The position numbers and the translations under genes are program-made. DNA of 6,066 bases from JBECKW01 sp040235505. GTDB lineage: Bacteria > Desulfobacterota > Desulfobacteria > Desulfobacterales > JAFDDL01. The stretch is from the NCBI GenBank assembly GCA_040235505.1, contig JBECKW010000052.1, positions 1 to 6,066 on the forward strand. Direction: 5' to 3'. Below the pieces are notes generated by a model. That model saw nothing but the letters and a program-made list of their open reading frames with translations, did no database searches and was not told the DNA's origin. Numbering within the stretch: the first letter of the stretch is position 1; each line of letters opens with the position of its first letter. Positions 4,546-6,066 of the stretch are shown piece by piece.

Positions 4546-5681
4546 AGGGGGAGAAAAGAAAGGCACTGAGGCATCCCGGCGACGGGATAAACTGCGGCAC
4601 AAAGGCACAAAGGGGTCGGGGGGCATCCGACGGTGATGGCGTATACCCCAATAATTGTGCCAACGTGTGCTTCCGGAAAATCGGTCTCTTCCTTTTGCTC
4701 GCCACCCTCGTTGTATCGGTCGCGGGATGCGGGGATAACGATCAAAAACAGCCGGCCTCCCTTCCGACCCGGGGAGATCTTCTGGTCGGGATCGATGAAT
4801 CGCTGAAGCCTTTTGCCGATGCCGAAATTGCGGTGTTTACCGCTTCTTATCCAGACGCCCGGATTACCCCCCTGTATCTTCCTGAAAAGGAAGTGGTGGA
4901 AAAGCTTCTTGCCAACGAAATTCAGACCGCAATTATCTGCCGTAATCTTTATCCGGAAGAATCCGAATTCCTGGCAGGCAAGTACTCCCATTCCGCACGA
5001 TCGTTCAAACTTGCGGAAGATGAAATTTCCCTCGTCGTCAACAAGGATAATCCCATCGAAACCATATCCCATGATGATTTAACAAAAATTCTGTCCGGAA
5101 AAATTTCCGACTGGGAAGATATCACAGCCGCCAAACAAAGGGCCTTCGGCTCCCCGGTCGAAGATACCGTCGGTAATACCACCCGGCAGCCCAGCCGACC
5201 GGCAGTCCAGCCGTCCGGCATCATAGCGTCCCAGCATCCCCGCATCCCAGCTTCCCAAACCATCATCGTGGTCCTCACCGCATCATCCAGCATCGACAGG
5301 TTTTTTTCTTCTTCGGATTCCCTTTCGCCCGCATCCGCTTATGCCCTCGACACAACCGCCGACGTCATCGATTACGTCAAGAATAATGTTTCTGCCCTGG
5401 GGGTGGTGGGGGGTAGCTGGTTTCTTCAAAAAGGCGCCCATTATGCAGATGTGCGGCTCCTTCCTTACGACAATGGGAACCCGGAAACCGGTTCCCGGCA
5501 GAAAAGCCTGAAACGTGACGTCTATGCCGTGACCCATGAACCGGCCACAGGACTCGGAAGTGGCCTGATCTCCTTTATGGCGGGACAGAAGGGGCAGTTG
5601 ATATTGTCAAAGGCCGGCTTAATTCCTTACAAGCCCATCGAGCGCCGCGTCCAATTATCGGATTCCTTTCCCGAACAATAA
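4542..5681 (+). CDS. PstS-like substrate-binding lipoprotein with repeat-derived insertions
   Basis: This is a periplasmic binding protein of the PstS/type 2 fold, predicted to bind phosphate or another anion. The ATG overlaps the previous stop and has AGGGA at 4531-4535 six bases upstream, giving 379 residues. The signal peptide only starts near residue 43 (FRKIGLFLLLATLVVSVAGC; acylated Cys63), so residues 1-42 are an unusual extension; a GTG at 4665 would give a normal-length signal but lacks a ribosome site. Binding-fold landmarks are GDLLVGIDESLKPFADAEI (78-96), ILSGKISDW (183-191), TASSSIDRFF (246-255, where the ligand-binding Ser/Thr loop is expected), VIDYVKNNVSALGVVGGSW (276-294) and SGLISFMAGQKGQLILSKAG (340-359). 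Residues 215-238 are an 8-bp DNA repeat read in frame. No PstABC permease is adjacent; the context instead links it to TonB-dependent uptake. Confidence 0.9.
   Translation: MKGEKRKALRHPGDGINCGTKAQRGRGASDGDGVYPNNCANVCFRKIGLFLLLATLVVSVAGCGDNDQKQPASLPTRGDLLVGIDESLKPFADAEIAVFTASYPDARITPLYLPEKEVVEKLLANEIQTAIICRNLYPEESEFLAGKYSHSARSFKLAEDEISLVVNKDNPIETISHDDLTKILSGKISDWEDITAAKQRAFGSPVEDTVGNTTRQPSRPAVQPSGIIASQHPRIPASQTIIVVLTASSSIDRFFSSSDSLSPASAYALDTTADVIDYVKNNVSALGVVGGSWFLQKGAHYADVRLLPYDNGNPETGSRQKSLKRDVYAVTHEPATGLGSGLISFMAGQKGQLILSKAGLIPYKPIERRVQLSDSFPEQ
4562..4617. repeat. 8-bp GGCA-type repeat units and GNRA-type hairpin in the 5' extension of the PstS-like gene
   Basis: Contiguous units GGCACTGA and GGCATCCC (4562-4577) are followed by GGCACAAA twice (4596-4611) and then GGGG. 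Between the two blocks, ATCCCG (4573-4578) and CGGGAT (4583-4588) form a perfect 6-bp stem closed by GCGA, a GNRA-class tetraloop that is especially stable in RNA. In protein this encodes part of residues 7-26, upstream of the signal peptide, with no resemblance to a normal signal-peptide n-region. A hairpin about 30 bases into the message could slow initiation or early elongation. Confidence 0.7.
5184..5255. repeat. Nine contiguous 8-bp units in frame within the PstS-like gene
   Basis: From 5184 the sequence splits into nine 8-bp units without gaps: CGGCAGCC, CAGCCGAC, CGGCAGTC, CAGCCGTC, CGGCATCA, TAGCGTCC, CAGCATCC, CCGCATCC, CAGCTTCC. They share a C-R/C-GC start and a pyrimidine end. Alternate units are most alike in the first half, giving a 16-bp higher-order repeat at 5184-5199 and 5200-5215 (14 of 16 identical). 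Nine units make 72 bp, exactly 24 codons, so the frame is kept. The product is three 8-residue periods (RQPSRPAV, QPSGIIAS, QHPRIPAS) at residues 215-238, lying between the SGKISDW and TASSSIDRFF segments of the binding fold. Confidence 0.85.
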
Positions 5682-5695
5682 CCTTATTGGTTTTT
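5680..5695 (+). terminator. Weak terminator-like hairpin after the PstS-like gene
   Basis: AACC (5680-5683) can pair with GGTT (5689-5692) around TTATT, and the arm runs into TTTTT (5691-5695). The stem has only four pairs, so this is a weak candidate. It overlaps the stop codon and lies where the cluster ends and opposite-strand genes begin, which makes a terminator plausible by position. Confidence 0.25.
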
Positions 5696-5707
5696 CCTTC
5701 CGGTCTT

Positions 5708-5830
5708 TTAAGGCTGGTCTAAATCCATCGGAATGGAATCGCCATTGGAGGCCAGATAATTTCCAGTGGCCAACAGGACTTGAACCGTGCCGTCACATGT
5801 CGAATCAAACCCCATCAGCGCGATGAGCAC
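5708..5830 (-). CDS. Possible short ORF or gene remnant, unrecognised
   Basis: On the minus strand a GTG-initiated frame of 40 codons ends in TAA at 5708-5710; an ATG lies six codons downstream of the GTG. The translation (including MGFDSTCDGTVQVLLATGNY and later SNGDSIPMDLDQP) has a balanced, protein-like composition. I recognise no family, and no convincing ribosome site precedes either start. It lies in the same frame as the ABC binding-protein fragment upstream on this strand but is separated from it by three stop codons. It could be the tail of a decayed gene or chance. The rest of 5682-5899 holds nothing else I can support. Confidence 0.2.
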   Translation of the reverse strand: MLIALMGFDSTCDGTVQVLLATGNYLASNGDSIPMDLDQP

Positions 5831-5899
5831 ACCGTGAGGCTATTCTTGGAAAACCGATTGGATGCTTTACCATGTCCCCCTCCAAACGCTTTGCTGAAT

Positions 5900-6066
5900 T
5901 CATCCTTCTCCAACAAGCTTTACTTCCCCGGTCAGGGGGATCTCGGGATGTTCCTTGTTGTAGACCACGTTGAGCTTCCAGGGGAATGTATCCCCTTTCA
6001 CCCACTGGCCGCCCACCAGCGGCGTGCGGCTGTAATTCTCCTGGTTGTACTTCACATGGCCCACAA
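5900..6066 (-). CDS. ABC transporter substrate-binding protein, C-terminal fragment (5' end outside window)
   Basis: On the minus strand a frame is open from the window edge to a TGA at 5900-5902 and encodes 54 whole residues. The segment includes GHVKYNQENYSRTPLVGGQW, then VKGDTFPWKLNVVYNKEHPEIP and a short tail ending KLVGEG. From memory this resembles the C-terminus of periplasmic binding proteins of the LivK/urea/amide group, where a hydrophobic GGQW-type strand and a PW...VYNKEHPEIP motif lead to the end of the chain. This is family recall, not an alignment. The gene is convergent with the TonB cluster, so it is a separate transcription unit and the boundary between the two lies in 5682-5899. 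Its overlapping frame with an ATG at 5846-5848 is treated as a shadow. Confidence 0.7.
   Translation of the reverse strand, partial: VGHVKYNQENYSRTPLVGGQWVKGDTFPWKLNVVYNKEHPEIPLTGEVKLVGEG

Noticed and set aside
5780..5810. GGTTCAAGTCC on the minus strand, resembling a tRNA T-loop
   Set aside because: The flanking bases do not form a 5-bp T stem and no acceptor or anticodon arm can be found around it.
5805..6005. 66-codon minus-strand ORF (MGERGYIPL...)
   Set aside because: It overlaps the ABC binding-protein fragment in another frame; the binding-protein frame gives the more convincing protein and is open to the window edge.

Overview
The window holds a co-oriented plus-strand block of eight genes and, at the right edge, one gene fragment on the minus strand. 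The core (about 1195-5681) is a TonB-type energy-transduction cluster. It encodes an ExbB-like proton channel, two different ExbD-like proteins, TonB, a 65-residue membrane protein and a PstS-like substrate-binding lipoprotein. Order and sequence match the form of this cluster that I associate with Bacteroidota: the long ExbB N-terminus with a GNYLG motif, the TonB opening EHRNKAYGAYVLRY, and a PstS-like protein behind tonB. Two things are less typical of that phylum. Several genes have clear Shine-Dalgarno sites, and the minus-strand fragment looks like a LivK/urea-type ABC binding protein. Lineage therefore stays open: Bacteroidota, or another Gram-negative environmental lineage such as Desulfobacterota carrying a Bacteroidota-type cluster.

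Layout: 1-279 is the end of an ankyrin-repeat protein. 313-1110 is a lipoprotein with a long polyserine linker. 1195-2034 is exbB and 2046-2666 the first exbD. 2667-2836 is a spacer with an inverted pair of 9-bp repeats. 2837-3367 is the second exbD. 3368-3530 is a spacer with 7-bp and 10-bp tandem repeats and two small hairpins. 3531-4340 is tonB, 4348-4545 the small membrane protein, and 4542-5681 the PstS-like lipoprotein. 5682-5899 has no convincing gene, only a weak terminator-like element and a doubtful 40-codon minus-strand ORF. 5900-6066 is the C-terminus of a minus-strand ABC binding protein.

Working together, ExbB and the two ExbDs would form the inner-membrane proton-driven motor. 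TonB would carry the energy across the periplasm to outer-membrane receptors. The PstS-like lipoprotein may bind an anion ligand in the same uptake route, although no receptor or ABC permease lies in the window.

The most unusual signal is not a gene family. From about 2.7 to 5.3 kb the cluster is interspersed with short tandem repeats, each with its own unit and period (9, 7, 10, 8 and 8 bp). One array overlaps the end of exbD2 and supplies its stop codon. Two lie inside the PstS-like gene: one in a 5' extension ahead of the signal peptide, the other as nine contiguous 8-bp units (72 bp, 24 codons) that keep the frame open inside the binding domain and encode three 8-residue periods.
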